Origin: Pseudomonas sp. ADAK13
GTDB lineage: Bacteria; Pseudomonadota; Gammaproteobacteria; Pseudomonadales; Pseudomonadaceae
NCBI RefSeq assembly: GCF_012935715.1
Contig: NZ_CP052860.1
Location: 1,550,001-1,614,000, forward strand
Length of the DNA: 64,000 bases
Direction of reading: 5' to 3'
The notes beneath the pieces are model-generated. The model had not been told where the DNA came from, ran no database searches, and saw only the letters and a program-made list of their open reading frames with translations. This document shows positions 9,260 to 18,253 of this stretch, one piece after another. Positions within the stretch are counted from its first letter, which is position 1; the number at the start of each line of letters is the position of its first letter. The translations under genes and the position numbers were made by a program.

Positions 9260-10900
9260 TCAGGAGGCCGGTTTCTCGCCGTACCAACGTGGCGTGTACA
9301 CCCACTCGCCACCACCGGCCCGGGGGAATACACAGGTGGTGGACGAGCCGATCAGCACCATGGTGCGCATGTCCACTTGCTCCGGGGTCAGTTGCCCCAG
9401 GGTCGTGACGCGCAGGGTCTGGCCCGGGCGGCCAATATCGCGGCCCAACACCACTGGCGTCTCGGCCGTGCGGTGCTGCGCGACGATCTCAAGGGCGCGC
9501 CCCAACTGCCAGGGCCGCGCACGGGAAATCGGGTTGTAGAACGCCAACGCCAGGTCGGCCTGGGACGCCAGGTCCAGGCGCTTCTCGATGATCGCCCAGG
9601 GCTTGAGGTTGTCCGACAGCGACATCACGCAGAAGTCATGCCCCAACGGCGCACCCGCCTGGGCCGCCGTGGCGAGGGATGCCGACACGCCCGGCAGGAT
9701 CTCCAGGTCGACCTGGTGCCAGGCCGGGTTGCTGGACTCGTGCAGGGCTTCGATCACCGCTGCGGCCATGGCGAATACGCCCGGGTCACCCGAAGACACC
9801 ACCACCACCGAGCGCCCTTGCGCCGCGAGCTCAAAGGCGTGACGAGCGCGCTGCATTTCTTCGCGGTTATCGGTGCAATGCTGGATCTGGTCCGGGCGGA
9901 ATGGCCCGGCCATGCGCACGTAGGTTTCGTAACCCAGCACATCGGTGCAGCGGGCCAGCTCGGCCTTCACGGCGGGCACCATCAGTTCGGCAGCGCCGGG
10001 GCCCAGGCCGATGACCGCCAGGCGACCACGGGGGCGACCGATCTGGGACAGGTCCAGAGGTGCCTCGGACACCGTGATCGCAATGTCCGCTGGCGTCTCC
10101 AAACCGGCGAAGCGCAATGGCACGCCCAACTCCAATGCCGCTTCATGCAACGACGAATCGGCCATCTCGGTTTCAGCTGCCAGCAAACACGCCAGGGACT
10201 GCACGGCGAGCCCTGCGTCCTGCAACGCCGCACGAATGCGGCCGGCCAATTGCGGCCCCGGCTGGCAGGTGACCAACACGTTCTTCGGGTAAATCAGCAG
10301 TTCATTAGCCGCAGGCGTGCGCTCGGCGCTGCCCACATGAATCGCCAGACGCGCTTGCTGATCCTGCGGCAAGTTGGCCTGATCCAGCCACGGTGCCGCG
10401 CCTTCGATACGCACCGACTCGCCCGCCAGCAAGTCCGACACAAAGCGCTTGCCCAGTTCCAGATCCCCGAGTTGATAACCGCTGGGTGGGTTGAGCAGGC
10501 AGGTGCCAAAACGCAGCTCGCCGCTGGTGGTGATCGCAGCGGCAACGCCCAAGGCGGCGGCAATTTCCCGCGCCAGTACGTTCACACCACCGAGGCCGCC
10601 GAGCAGCGGCACCACGGCGCTGCCGTCTTCGGCGACCGCGAGCACGGCAGGCTCCACGCCTTTCTCCAACAGCAGCGGCGCCAGCGTGCGGATCACAATC
10701 CCGGCGGCGCACAACGCAATGATCGGCGTGCCCTGTTGATACAACTGGCGCACGGCAGCGCCGAATTCGGCGTAGGGCTGGTCTGCGCCCTCGACCCGTC
10801 CGGCCAGGCCGTGGATCAACGCGTCGGGATACACCTGCTGGATAGCCCGGGCCGTGGCGAGGCTGCCCTGCCCCAGGATGACAATCGCGGGAGCCGTCAT
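9260..10900 (-). CDS. cobJ: CbiG-CobJ fusion: precorrin-3B C17-methyltransferase
   Basis: SAM-dependent methyltransferase of the aerobic cobalamin pathway that methylates C17 and contracts the ring of precorrin-3B. 546 residues: an N-terminal CbiG/CobE-like part (about 1-285, with IIALCAAGIVIRTLAPLL and GGLGGVN), then the tetrapyrrole methylase domain from about 290 (RLAVIGLGPGAAELM, SSGDPGVFAMA, FYNPISRARPWQL). The fusion is usual in pseudomonads. The start ATG 10900 overlaps the cobI stop by one base (TGATG). It is the last gene of the leftward cobGHIJ operon. Confidence 0.93.
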   Translation of the reverse strand: MTAPAIVILGQGSLATARAIQQVYPDALIHGLAGRVEGADQPYAEFGAAVRQLYQQGTPIIALCAAGIVIRTLAPLLLEKGVEPAVLAVAEDGSAVVPLLGGLGGVNVLAREIAAALGVAAAITTSGELRFGTCLLNPPSGYQLGDLELGKRFVSDLLAGESVRIEGAAPWLDQANLPQDQQARLAIHVGSAERTPAANELLIYPKNVLVTCQPGPQLAGRIRAALQDAGLAVQSLACLLAAETEMADSSLHEAALELGVPLRFAGLETPADIAITVSEAPLDLSQIGRPRGRLAVIGLGPGAAELMVPAVKAELARCTDVLGYETYVRMAGPFRPDQIQHCTDNREEMQRARHAFELAAQGRSVVVVSSGDPGVFAMAAAVIEALHESSNPAWHQVDLEILPGVSASLATAAQAGAPLGHDFCVMSLSDNLKPWAIIEKRLDLASQADLALAFYNPISRARPWQLGRALEIVAQHRTAETPVVLGRDIGRPGQTLRVTTLGQLTPEQVDMRTMVLIGSSTTCVFPRAGGGEWVYTPRWYGEKPAS

Positions 10901-11631
10901 CAGCCTTGCCACCTTTCGCCGGGAACAATGATCAGCGAGAAGTACGGCGAGGACGTTGGATCGACCTGGTCCAGGGCGACGATTTTCTGATTGGCCATGG
11001 TCGCGCGCTCGACGTACAACGCCCGGCTCGCCAGCCCCAACTCTTCCAATACCTGGCGCACCTTGGTGAAGTTGCGCCCCAGCTTCATGATCACCGCCGC
11101 ATCGGCATCCGCCAGGCGACGTTTGAGTTCGTCATGGGGCAATACGCCGGAAAGCACCGACAGGCTCTGGTTGCGGTACACCAACGGCGCGCCCAGCACA
11201 GAGGCGCCACCGAGCATCGAGCACACGCCCGGGATCACCTGGGCTTCGTAACGCTCGGCCAGGCGGTCGTGCAAATACATGTAGGAACCGTAGAAGAACG
11301 GGTCGCCTTCGCAGATCACTGCCACGTCGCGCCCGGCATCCAGGTGCGCCGCCACGTCGACACTGGCGGTGTCGTAGAAATCGCTGATCACTTGTTCGTA
11401 GGACAACGGCGCCGGCAATACTTCCGTGGTCACCGGGTACACCAGCGGCATCAGGGTTTGCTGGGGCACCAGATGGTCTTCGATGATGCCGAAGGCGTTG
11501 CCCTTCTTGCCTTTGGCCACGAAGTACGCCACCACCGGCGATTCGCGCAGCAGGCGCAGGGCTTTCAGGGTAATCAGTTCCGGGTCGCCGGGGCCTACGC
11601 CCAGGCCAATCAAACGTCCGCGTGCCGGCAT
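10900..11631 (-). CDS. cobI: Precorrin-2 C20-methyltransferase
   Basis: SAM-dependent methylase converting precorrin-2 to precorrin-3A. 243 residues; the start [19 protein letters not shown] carries the family glycine-rich loop, and further motifs are [20 protein letters not shown] and [13 protein letters not shown]. The open frame continues upstream through cobH, but the conserved N terminus fixes the start at ATG 11631, which overlaps the cobH stop by one base. Translationally coupled on both sides. Confidence 0.95.
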   Translation of the reverse strand: MPARGRLIGLGVGPGDPELITLKALRLLRESPVVAYFVAKGKKGNAFGIIEDHLVPQQTLMPLVYPVTTEVLPAPLSYEQVISDFYDTASVDVAAHLDAGRDVAVICEGDPFFYGSYMYLHDRLAERYEAQVIPGVCSMLGGASVLGAPLVYRNQSLSVLSGVLPHDELKRRLADADAAVIMKLGRNFTKVRQVLEELGLASRALYVERATMANQKIVALDQVDPTSSPYFSLIIVPGERWQG

Positions 11632-12257
11632 TATTCGACCTCCGTGGCCAAGGCGTTCACCGCGGCGGCGGCCATCGCACTGCCGCCCAGGCGGCCCTGC
11701 ATGATCACGAACGGTACGCCACGGCTGTCTGCAGCCAGCATGGCCTTGGATTCGGCGGCGCCGACAAAACCCACCGGGAAACCGAGGATCAGCGCGGGTT
11801 TTGGCGCGCCGGCGTCGAGCATTTCCAGCAGGTAGAACAAGGCAGTCGGCGCATTGCCGATCACCACCACGCTGCCTTCCAGGTGCGGGCGCCACAGTTC
11901 CAGGGCGGCGGCGGAACGGGTGTTACCCAGCTCGCGGGCCAACTCCGGCACGCTGTCATCGCGCAGGGTGCAGATCACTGGGTTATTGGCCGGCAGGCGC
12001 GTACGGGTCACGCCTTCGGAGACCATCCGCGCATCACACAGGATCGGCGCGCCAGCGGCCAGGGCTTCGCGCCCGGCCTTGCCCGCGCCCTCGGAAAATT
12101 GCAGGCCGTCGATGGCGTCGACCATGCCGCAAGCATGAATCACCCGCACGGCGAGTTTTTCCAGGTCGGCAGGAATGCGATCCAGCTTGGCTTCTGCGCG
12201 AATGATCGCGAAGGAGTTGCGATAGATCTCCTGACCGTCGCGGATGTAATCAATCAT
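11631..12257 (-). CDS. cobH: Precorrin-8X methylmutase
   Basis: Moves the methyl group from C11 to C12 to give hydrogenobyrinate. 208 residues starting [16 protein letters not shown]; the conserved catalytic histidine is in [11 protein letters not shown] (about residue 43) and the C-terminal glycine-rich loop [13 protein letters not shown] is present. ATG 12257 is chosen because the family N terminus begins there; it overlaps the cobG end by eight bases. Normal length for the family (about 210). Confidence 0.95.
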   Translation of the reverse strand: MIDYIRDGQEIYRNSFAIIRAEAKLDRIPADLEKLAVRVIHACGMVDAIDGLQFSEGAGKAGREALAAGAPILCDARMVSEGVTRTRLPANNPVICTLRDDSVPELARELGNTRSAAALELWRPHLEGSVVVIGNAPTALFYLLEMLDAGAPKPALILGFPVGFVGAAESKAMLAADSRGVPFVIMQGRLGGSAMAAAAVNALATEVE

Positions 12258-13551
12258 CGGTGTTGCTCCGTGGGTGGGCGCGCAACACGGCGCCCGCCGC
12301 TTCAATAGAAAGAGTGCGCGCGTGCAGACGGCCGAAGCCGGGCAGGCCTGCGTCGCGAAAATAGAGGTCGTAGTGGCCGGGGCTCACGGCCAGCAACGTG
12401 ACCGGCGCGGTGTGTGCGGCAGCGCAGGAACGCGGGCAGCCGGACACATGCACACTGTGGCCGGGGGCAAGCGTCGCCAGTTGCAGGGCGTCGGCCTTGG
12501 TATCGGACAGGCCTTTGGCGCAACCGCTGGAACCGGTGCAGGCAATCAGGCGCGCCAGGGGTTGGTCCACTGAACACAGAAAGCCAAGCTGTTCGAGGCG
12601 TTCGGTCACAGCCGCCGCATCCCGGATATTGGGCAGTAGCAGACCTTGCCAGGGCGTGACGCGCAGGGTGGCGTCGCCATGGTCGACGGCCAGTTGCGCG
12701 GCGCCCCTGAGCATCGCCGAATCCAGGCGGCCCAAGGGGGCGACAGCGGCGACGTAGCGCCGATTTTTTTGGCGCTGTGGATAACTTCCCAGGTGCAGCG
12801 GCGCGGGGTTTTCGCGGCGTGAGAAGCCGTCGACAGGCTGCAACGGCAGGTTTATTTGTCCCAGAAAGTTATCCACAGACGTTTCGGCCAGCAGGTGCCG
12901 CATACGGGTGTGTTCGGGCCGGGCCAGCTCAAGGAATAATTCCAGCACCGCCACCACCAGTGCATGCCCCTGCGCCAAAGGCACGGCCGCCAGGGGCGCG
13001 TCCTGTGCCGGGCAGCCTGCCAGGCCGAACGCCAATAGCGTCTGGCCATTGGCGTTGAAGGCCGACAACCAGAGGTCGTGGTGGTGTTCGAGCATCGCCA
13101 GGGCCTCACCGCCGTCCAGCTGCACGGCGAACTTGGCCGACAACCCATGGAAACGCGGGTGGGTTTCCAGGGTAGCGAGAATCTCGTCTGCCAACGGTCG
13201 GGTATCGAACAGCATGTCGCGGTCGATGCCGGCGCTGGGGCTGAGCATCAGGTTGCGCACATCGTCCCCGGCGGGGCTCCTGGGCCCCAGGTCGGCGGCC
13301 AGCAAGGCGGCGATCAATGCGTCCGGTTCGGCGCCGATCCCGCGAATCTGCAGGTTGGCGCGGTTGGTCGCCTCGATCACCCCGCCGGCATAGGCCCGGG
13401 CCGCGTCGGCCACGGCAAACGCCTGCTCGGCGCGGATCGAACCGCCCGCCAGTTTGATCCGGCAAATCCCGCCATCCAACGCCTGGACAATACGCAGCAA
13501 CCCCGGACAAGCCGAGGGGCGCAAGGTATTGGACAGTGGTGGTGGTTTCAC
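12250..13551 (-). CDS. cobG: Precorrin-3B synthase
   Basis: Oxygen-dependent monooxygenase of the aerobic B12 route that hydroxylates precorrin-3A. 433 residues, related to nitrite/sulfite reductases. The C-terminal cluster ligands appear as CTGSSGCAKG followed by SGCPRSCAAAHT, expected to bind a 4Fe-4S centre; two ferredoxin-like half-domains precede it. Its presence marks the aerobic pathway. First gene of the leftward operon; the promoter must lie in the 95 bases shared with cobL. Confidence 0.93.
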   Translation of the reverse strand: MKPPPLSNTLRPSACPGLLRIVQALDGGICRIKLAGGSIRAEQAFAVADAARAYAGGVIEATNRANLQIRGIGAEPDALIAALLAADLGPRSPAGDDVRNLMLSPSAGIDRDMLFDTRPLADEILATLETHPRFHGLSAKFAVQLDGGEALAMLEHHHDLWLSAFNANGQTLLAFGLAGCPAQDAPLAAVPLAQGHALVVAVLELFLELARPEHTRMRHLLAETSVDNFLGQINLPLQPVDGFSRRENPAPLHLGSYPQRQKNRRYVAAVAPLGRLDSAMLRGAAQLAVDHGDATLRVTPWQGLLLPNIRDAAAVTERLEQLGFLCSVDQPLARLIACTGSSGCAKGLSDTKADALQLATLAPGHSVHVSGCPRSCAAAHTAPVTLLAVSPGHYDLYFRDAGLPGFGRLHARTLSIEAAGAVLRAHPRSNTDD

Positions 13552-13646
13552 AGGGCTACCGGTTCACGGGTAAAGGCGCGGTATTATGCCTGCTTTGTCC
13601 GGCGGCATGAAAAGCCTGCCCGTCGGATGTCGTTCAAGGAATTCAT

Positions 13647-14852
13647 ATGTCGCCCTGGCTGACGGTAGTAGGCATCGGTGAAGACGGCTTCAAGGGCCTG
13701 GGCAGAAACGCCCGGCACGCCCTGTTGCGCGCCTCGAGAATTGTAGGCGGCCAACGTCAGTTGGACCTGTTGCCGGTGTGTATCCGTGGCGAGCGCCAGT
13801 TGTGGCCCAGCCCGTTTTCCCTGGAGCCGGTGCTGGCGCGCCGGGGTGAGGCGGTGTGCGTGCTGGCCAGCGGCGACCCCATGTTCTATGGCGTGGGCGC
13901 GAGCCTGGCTCGGCAGATTCCGGCCGACGAACTGCTGATTTTGCCGGCGCCTTCTTCCGTGTCGCTGGCAGCAGCGCGGTTGGGCTGGCCGTTGCAGGAC
14001 GTAGTGACGCTGTCGGTGGTTGCCCGGCCATTGGCGGCGCTGAATGCTCACCTCGCTACCGGCGTGCGTTTGCTGGTGCTGAGCAATGACGGCCAGAGCC
14101 CGGCGGCTATCGCGGCGCAATTGGCCGAGCGCGGGTTTGGCGAAAGTCGCCTGAGTGTGTTTGAACACCTCGGTGGGCCGGATGAGCGGCGCATCGATAG
14201 CATCGCCCGGGATTGGCCGGGCGAGCCGATTGCCGCGTTGAATCTGGTGGCTATCGACTGCGTGGCCGACGCCAGTACACAGCACCTGTCACGCCTGGCA
14301 GGGCTACCGGATTCGGCCTTCGAGCACGACGGCCAACTGACCAAACGCGACGTACGCGCCATGACCCTCGCCCGCCTCGCGCCACTGCCCGGTGAACTGC
14401 TGTGGGACGTGGGCGCGGGCAGCGGCTCCATCGGGATCGAATGGATGCGTGCCCACCCCAGTTGTCGCGCGCTGGCGATCGAAGCCGATGAAGGTCGGCA
14501 ACTGTTGATCGAACACAACCGTGACGCCCTCGGCGTTCCCGGCTTGCAACTGATTCGCGGCACCGCGCCCCACGCACTCGCAGGCCTGGAAGCGCCGGAC
14601 GCGATCTTCATCGGCGGCGGCGTAACCCGCGACGGCGTGCTCGACACCTGCTGGCACCACCTGCGCCCCGGCGGCCGGCTGGTTGCCAACGCGGTGACCC
14701 TGCAAAGCGAAATGACCCTGATGGCCTGGCGCGAACAACACGGCGGCGAGCTGACCCGCATTCATGTGGCCCAGGCCCAGCCGCTTGGGGATTTCGATAC
14801 CTGGCGCCAGGCACTGCCGATCACCTTGCTGGAAGTGATCAAGCCGCTATGA
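13647..14852 (+). CDS. cobL: Precorrin-6Y C5,15-methyltransferase (decarboxylating)
   Basis: Bifunctional enzyme that methylates C5 and C15 and decarboxylates the C12 acetate side chain. 401 residues: N-terminal CbiE methylase (about 1-200, [11 protein letters not shown] and [12 protein letters not shown]) joined to a C-terminal CbiT domain (about 215-401) with the SAM-binding motif [15 protein letters not shown]. Divergent from cobG and overlapping cobK by four bases (ATGA). Confidence 0.94.
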   Translation: MSPWLTVVGIGEDGFKGLGRNARHALLRASRIVGGQRQLDLLPVCIRGERQLWPSPFSLEPVLARRGEAVCVLASGDPMFYGVGASLARQIPADELLILPAPSSVSLAAARLGWPLQDVVTLSVVARPLAALNAHLATGVRLLVLSNDGQSPAAIAAQLAERGFGESRLSVFEHLGGPDERRIDSIARDWPGEPIAALNLVAIDCVADASTQHLSRLAGLPDSAFEHDGQLTKRDVRAMTLARLAPLPGELLWDVGAGSGSIGIEWMRAHPSCRALAIEADEGRQLLIEHNRDALGVPGLQLIRGTAPHALAGLEAPDAIFIGGGVTRDGVLDTCWHHLRPGGRLVANAVTLQSEMTLMAWREQHGGELTRIHVAQAQPLGDFDTWRQALPITLLEVIKPL

Positions 14853-15568
14853 AACGCATCCTGCTATTGGGCGGCGTGACGGAAGCCCTGGCCATCGCCC
14901 GTACACTGGGCCCCGAGCATATCTACAGCCTGGCGGGTGTGGGGCGGGTGCCTACCGATCTCACCTGTCAGGTACGGGTTGGCGGGTACGGCGGCGCTGA
15001 AGGCCTGGCGCAGTTTATTCGCGATGAAGGCATCGAACTGGTGCTGGACGCGACCCATCCGTATGCCGCGCAGATCAGCGCCAATGCTGCCCGCGCCGCT
15101 GGTTTGTGCGGCGTAGCCTGCTGGGCCCTGCGCCGCCCGGCATGGCAGCCACAGGCCGGTGATGACTGGCGCGAGGTGAGTGACTGGGCCGAGCTGATCG
15201 AAGCCCTCAAGCCCTTCAAGCGACCGCTGTTCACTCTTGGCCGGGAGCCACTGCAACACCTGCACGAAATCCCCGCTGAACAGTTCTGGACGCTGCGCGC
15301 ACTGGACGTGTACCCCGGCAATCAACGCTGCGAAGTGATTGGCGCCCGTGGGCCGTTTTTGATCGAGGATGAGCGTGCGTTGTTTGAGCGGCGGCAGATT
15401 GATGTGCTGATCAGCAAGAACAGCGGCAGCACGGCTACCGAGCCGAAGCTGGAAGTGGCACGGGAGCGGGGGGTGCCGGTGTTGGTTTTGAGGCGGCCGG
15501 TGTTGGCGCAGGTGGATATGGAGTTCACGACAGTCAACTCGGTACTGGAAGCATTCCAGTCTGTATGA
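14849..15568 (+). CDS. cobK: Cobalt-precorrin-6A/precorrin-6A reductase
   Basis: NADPH-dependent reductase that gives precorrin-6B. 239 residues starting [20 protein letters not shown]; the family motif [17 protein letters not shown] is near residues 68-84, and [13 protein letters not shown] near the C terminus matches the nucleotide-binding end of CbiJ/CobK. It is co-translated with cobL and followed by a REP palindrome. Confidence 0.94.
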   Translation: MKRILLLGGVTEALAIARTLGPEHIYSLAGVGRVPTDLTCQVRVGGYGGAEGLAQFIRDEGIELVLDATHPYAAQISANAARAAGLCGVACWALRRPAWQPQAGDDWREVSDWAELIEALKPFKRPLFTLGREPLQHLHEIPAEQFWTLRALDVYPGNQRCEVIGARGPFLIEDERALFERRQIDVLISKNSGSTATEPKLEVARERGVPVLVLRRPVLAQVDMEFTTVNSVLEAFQSV

Positions 15569-15585
15569 CGCAACACGAAACAAAG

Positions 15586-15670
15586 GTGGGAGCTGGCTTG
15601 CCTGCGATACAGACGACGCGGTCGTTCAGATACACCGCGGCGATGCCATCGCAGGCAAGCCAGCTCCCAC
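15586..15670. repeat. Paired REP palindrome
   Basis: GTGGGAGCTGGCTTGCCTGC and its reverse complement face each other about 45 bases apart, the divergent REP doublet arrangement common in P. fluorescens. It lies between the convergent ends of cobK and the DUF3077-like gene. Confidence 0.9.
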
Positions 15671-15689
15671 ACTGATCTGCGTCGGTCAG

Positions 15690-15941
15690 TCAGTTCCTCG
15701 CGGCGGCTGTCTGTCCAGCACCTTCGTGCACCCGGTCAGCCAGCAACTCCGCCAGTTCGATCAACTGAGCAACGCCCAGCAATTCCTCTCGCTTCGATCC
15801 TTCCAGGCTAAACGCCAAGTCGCAACTCAGCGCGTTGGCCGAGGCAAGTGTTTCGATGAGGTTGATCAACAAGTCTTCGGTGCTGATTCCGTCGGTTACG
15901 GTGAACAGCCGAAAAGGGGGATTGGGGGTAGGTTTAATCAT
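15690..15941 (-). CDS. Small DUF3077/DUF6124-like protein
   Basis: 83-residue acidic helical protein starting MIKPTPNPPFRLFTVTDGIS. The pattern proline-rich start, F.V..G...EDLL, then two helices (LANALSC-like and VAQLIELAELL) matches, from memory, the small DUF3077/DUF6124 families that occur in many copies in pseudomonads and have no known function. No signal peptide or catalytic motif. Start ATG 15941 has a good AGGAGC site at 15948-15953. The frame stays open upstream, but that part is structured leader and lacks protein-like composition. Confidence 0.75.
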   Translation of the reverse strand: MIKPTPNPPFRLFTVTDGISTEDLLINLIETLASANALSCDLAFSLEGSKREELLGVAQLIELAELLADRVHEGAGQTAAARN

Positions 15942-16181
15942 TGTGAAGCTCCTAAGGGAAGTGGAGCTGCCACTGATCGCCGCGACGCGATGGAGGGTGG
16001 CAGCTGTGCGCAGGTTCGCGGACCGGTCCCTAGGCAACCCGGCATACCCGAAGGTATCCCGCGCACAGCCGCCATAGCGCCGCACAGTAGACGATAAAAA
16101 AGCGCCAACTGAAAGCAGACGATGGCGCTTAGCGCCTATAGGGATCCGGGCCGCGACGCCCGCCCGCTGAGTTTGCAGCGG
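15942..16181 (-). promoter_or_regulatory. Highly structured 5' leader of the DUF3077-like gene, candidate riboswitch-like RNA
   Basis: Read leftward, the leader shows a hairpin (16164-16181), a palindrome GGCGC-TAA-GCGCC (16124-16136), a terminator hairpin sharing one arm with it (16096-16130), then a 13-bp helix joining 16061-16073 to 15999-16011 that encloses an ATACC-TTCG-GGTAT tetraloop hairpin (16044-16057). A competing 9-bp helix (15997-16005 with 15965-15973) uses the same strand. The segment GGAGC at 15963-15967 can also pair with the ribosome-binding site. The pairings are seen directly; the regulatory role is inferred. No known riboswitch class is recognised. Confidence 0.6.
16096..16130 (-). 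terminator. Intrinsic terminator inside the leader (attenuator candidate)
   Basis: On the minus strand AAGCGCCA pairs with TGGCGCTT across a 15-base loop and runs into a stretch of T (16096-16101). The 5' arm is also the 3' arm of the palindrome at 16124-16136, so terminator and palindrome cannot form together. Confidence 0.7.
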
Positions 16182-16582
16182 TGTACGGAGACTAGAGATT
16201 GAGTTTCCCAAGGACAACCGCCAATCGCTGTCGGAAATTTCTGTGGAAGGCCGCCACATTCGAATCGGGCACAATCCAAACTGTGGGAGCTGGCTTGCCT
16301 GCGATAGCATCACCTCAAACCAGCAGGAAGACCGAGTCGCCGGTATCGCAAGGTGCAATGACCTCGTAGGAAAACGCCTCAATCATCGACGTCCTTTTGA
16401 CAACCCCGCTTTAAAAACCGATTCGCCTTACAACCCCCTCCGAACCAGCCGGCTGGTTCAGCCAAAAGCCCTCGCCCTAAGCTCCCCTCTCGCAGTTTTG
16501 CACCAGAGTCTGCGATGGGGATGCACTGCTTTTGCGGCGCATCGTGACTTGTCATTCTGTATCCCAAGGAATACGATCAAAG
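16182..16582. other. Intergenic region upstream of the toxin gene
   Basis: Holds the presumed start region of the leftward leader RNA near 16190-16260 and the promoter of the toxin-antitoxin pair. A single half REP (16281-16309, CTGTGGGAGCTGGCTTGCCT) occurs without its partner. Short open frames exist here, but none has a ribosome-binding site or a recognisable protein. Confidence 0.5.
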
Positions 16583-16885
16583 ATGATTCACTTCAAGAAA
16601 TCCGAGCATTTCCTGGAGTGGCTTGATTCGTTAAACAATAAACCGGCCCGTGCACGCGTACTGGCAAGGTTGGATAACGCACAATCAGGTAACTTCGGAG
16701 ACTGTGAAACAGTAGGAAATGGCGTTTCGGAAATGCGCATCCACTACGGCCCTGGATACCGGGTTTATTTCACTCGTAGAGAGGAGGTGGTTTACCTGTT
16801 GTTGATAGGCGGCGATAAATCAACGCAGAAACGCGATATCCAGCGCGCTAAGCAAATTGCAGCAGACTTTGAAAAAAAGGAGTAA
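16583..16885 (+). CDS. RelE/HigB-type toxin, addiction module killer protein
   Basis: 100-residue RelE/ParE-fold protein of the 'addiction module killer' (Gp49/HigB-like) group, expected to be a ribosome-dependent mRNase. Visible family features are FLEWLDSLNNKPARARVLARL, the central GVSEMRIHYGPGYRVYFTRR and VYLLLIGGDKSTQKRDIQRA. The frame is open back to 16532, but the family N terminus begins at ATG 16583. The antitoxin starts three bases after its stop. GC content is lower than in neighbouring genes, which fits a horizontally mobile module. Confidence 0.9.
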   Translation: MIHFKKSEHFLEWLDSLNNKPARARVLARLDNAQSGNFGDCETVGNGVSEMRIHYGPGYRVYFTRREEVVYLLLIGGDKSTQKRDIQRAKQIAADFEKKE

Positions 16886-16888
16886 GCC

Positions 16889-17176
16889 ATGACTGAATTT
16901 ACAGACTTCGACATAGCGGAGCACCTCAAGACTCCTGAAGATATGGCCGAGTATCTTGAAGCGTGCTTCGAGGAGGATACCGGTGACGGACTGCTTATTC
17001 GTTCAGCCCTCAACAACATCGCTCGCGCCCAAGGAATGACTCAAGTAGCCCGCGACGCCGGCCTCGGACGCGAAAGTTTATATAAAGCCCTCTCCAGCAC
17101 TGGCAATCCCGAGTTCGCAACTATCATGAAGGTTATGAAAGCGCTCGGCCTGAAGCTGCACGCCACGGCTGATTGA
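16889..17176 (+). CDS. Addiction module antidote protein (HTH antitoxin)
   Basis: 95-residue partner of the preceding toxin. The N-terminal part DIAEHLKTPEDMAEYLEACFEE is the family signature of HigA-like 'putative addiction module antidote' proteins, followed by an Xre-type helix-turn-helix (ARAQGMTQVARDAGLGRESL, about 48-67). It is expected to neutralise the toxin and repress the operon through DNA binding. An AAAGGAG site lies just before ATG 16889. Confidence 0.9.
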   Translation: MTEFTDFDIAEHLKTPEDMAEYLEACFEEDTGDGLLIRSALNNIARAQGMTQVARDAGLGRESLYKALSSTGNPEFATIMKVMKALGLKLHATAD

Positions 17177-17273
17177 CAGCACTGCGACACCAAACCACAC
17201 CGCCCCTTTTTACTTATCCCCCACGATCAGGCTAAATACCCACCTGATCGATTAACCCTACGGATTGTCCGCC

Positions 17274-17669
17274 ATGGCCCGTCAACGCTTTGCAATTGCC
17301 TGGATAGCCTGCCTTGCAGTGCTGTTCAATGCGTTTGCCATGCCGCTGGCGAGTGCGATGCAGCAGGCGGACGACCCGGTCAAGCAATTGCTGTGGGGCA
17401 GTTTCTGCTCCTCCAATGCCACCAAGCTGACGGCCATTACCCTGGGCAAGCTGGAAATTCCAGCACCGCAGCAGGACGATCACTCCACCATGCAGCATTG
17501 CTGGTGCTGCTCCGGCCCGGCGCCATTAGTGGCGCTGCCGGGGCATTCGCCCACGCTGTATTTCGCACGATTCGACGCGGTGCAAGACCTGCCACCGCCG
17601 TCATTGCAATCCCCTGCCCCGCGCCAGCAATGGCCGAGCCTTAACCCCCGCGCCTCTCCAACGGTCTGA
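17274..17669 (+). CDS. DUF2946 family protein, copper-cluster small protein
   Basis: 131-residue protein with an N-terminal signal or anchor (about 1-26, ARQRFAIAWIACLAVLFNAF) and a His/Cys segment HSTMQHCWCCSGPAP near 75-90, features of the DUF2946 family found beside copper transport genes in pseudomonads. Function unknown; the CxCC cluster suggests metal contact. ATG 17274 is preferred over TTG 17265. It is the first gene of a five-gene rightward copper cluster. Confidence 0.78.
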   Translation: MARQRFAIAWIACLAVLFNAFAMPLASAMQQADDPVKQLLWGSFCSSNATKLTAITLGKLEIPAPQQDDHSTMQHCWCCSGPAPLVALPGHSPTLYFARFDAVQDLPPPSLQSPAPRQQWPSLNPRASPTV

Positions 17670-17715
17670 TTTCTTCGCAAGTGAACTGCGTTTAGAACCG
17701 TTCTGGAGAACTGCC

Positions 17716-18198
17716 ATGCTTAAATCTTCCCTGCTTCTGGCTGCGTTGTTGCTGCCGGTGTGTGCTGCTGCCAATGCCGAAGACTTCAAGGTCGGCGAAC
17801 TGGTGGTCAGCGAACCCTGGTCCCAGGAACTGCCGCCCAATGCGCCGACCGTCGCGGCGTATTTCGTGATTCATAACCAGGGCGAGCATGCGGATCGCCT
17901 GCTCAGCGTCGACACGCCCGTGGCCGCCAAGGCCGAGCTGCATGAGCATGTGATGCAGGGCGATCTGATGAAGATGCAGCAGGTGGCCAGCGTCGCGGTG
18001 CCGGCCAAAGGTGACCTGACGTTCGCGCCCATGGCCTACCACGTGATGCTGCTGGACCTGAAGGACCGCAGCGTATTGCGCGACGGCCAGCATTTCCCGC
18101 TGACCCTGAACTTCGAGAAAGCAGGACCCGTGAAGGTGGAAGTGTCGGTGCAGAAGCAACCGCCCATGGCCAGTCACGAGCACATGCACGCCCAGTAG
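17716..18198 (+). CDS. Periplasmic copper chaperone PCu(A)C
   Basis: 160 residues, signal peptide about 1-21 (ending NAEDFK). The PCu(A)C fold is marked by the histidine- and methionine-bearing segments AELHEHVMQGDLMKM and APMAYHVMLLDLK, which hold the conserved H...M...H.M copper ligands. The protein carries Cu(I) in the periplasm, in other bacteria delivering it to cytochrome oxidase. The C-terminal tail MASHEHMHAQ adds further possible ligands. Flanked by two DUF2946 genes and followed by the OprC receptor gene. Confidence 0.92.
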   Translation: MLKSSLLLAALLLPVCAAANAEDFKVGELVVSEPWSQELPPNAPTVAAYFVIHNQGEHADRLLSVDTPVAAKAELHEHVMQGDLMKMQQVASVAVPAKGDLTFAPMAYHVMLLDLKDRSVLRDGQHFPLTLNFEKAGPVKVEVSVQKQPPMASHEHMHAQ

Positions 18199-18253
18199 AT
18201 AAACCTTCGTGGGCGCCCCACGCGCCAGGTTGTCCCCACACCGCCGTAAGCCA

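Noticed and set aside
9028..9333. A short minus-strand frame at the end of cobJ
   Set aside because: It overlaps the cobJ end and its hairpin, has no conserved motif and no ribosome-binding site.
9176..10990. A 604-codon plus-strand open frame opposite cobJ
   Set aside because: Composition is typical of a shadow frame and the minus strand has the clear CbiG-CobJ product.
13552..13646. Possible cobalamin riboswitch before cobG or cobL
   Set aside because: Only 95 bases separate the divergent genes and no B12-box-like conserved core is visible; a riboswitch needs about 200 bases.
16379..16567. A 62-codon minus-strand frame between the leader and toxin genes
   Set aside because: No ribosome-binding site, no family similarity, and the region overlaps a REP half and the presumed promoter.
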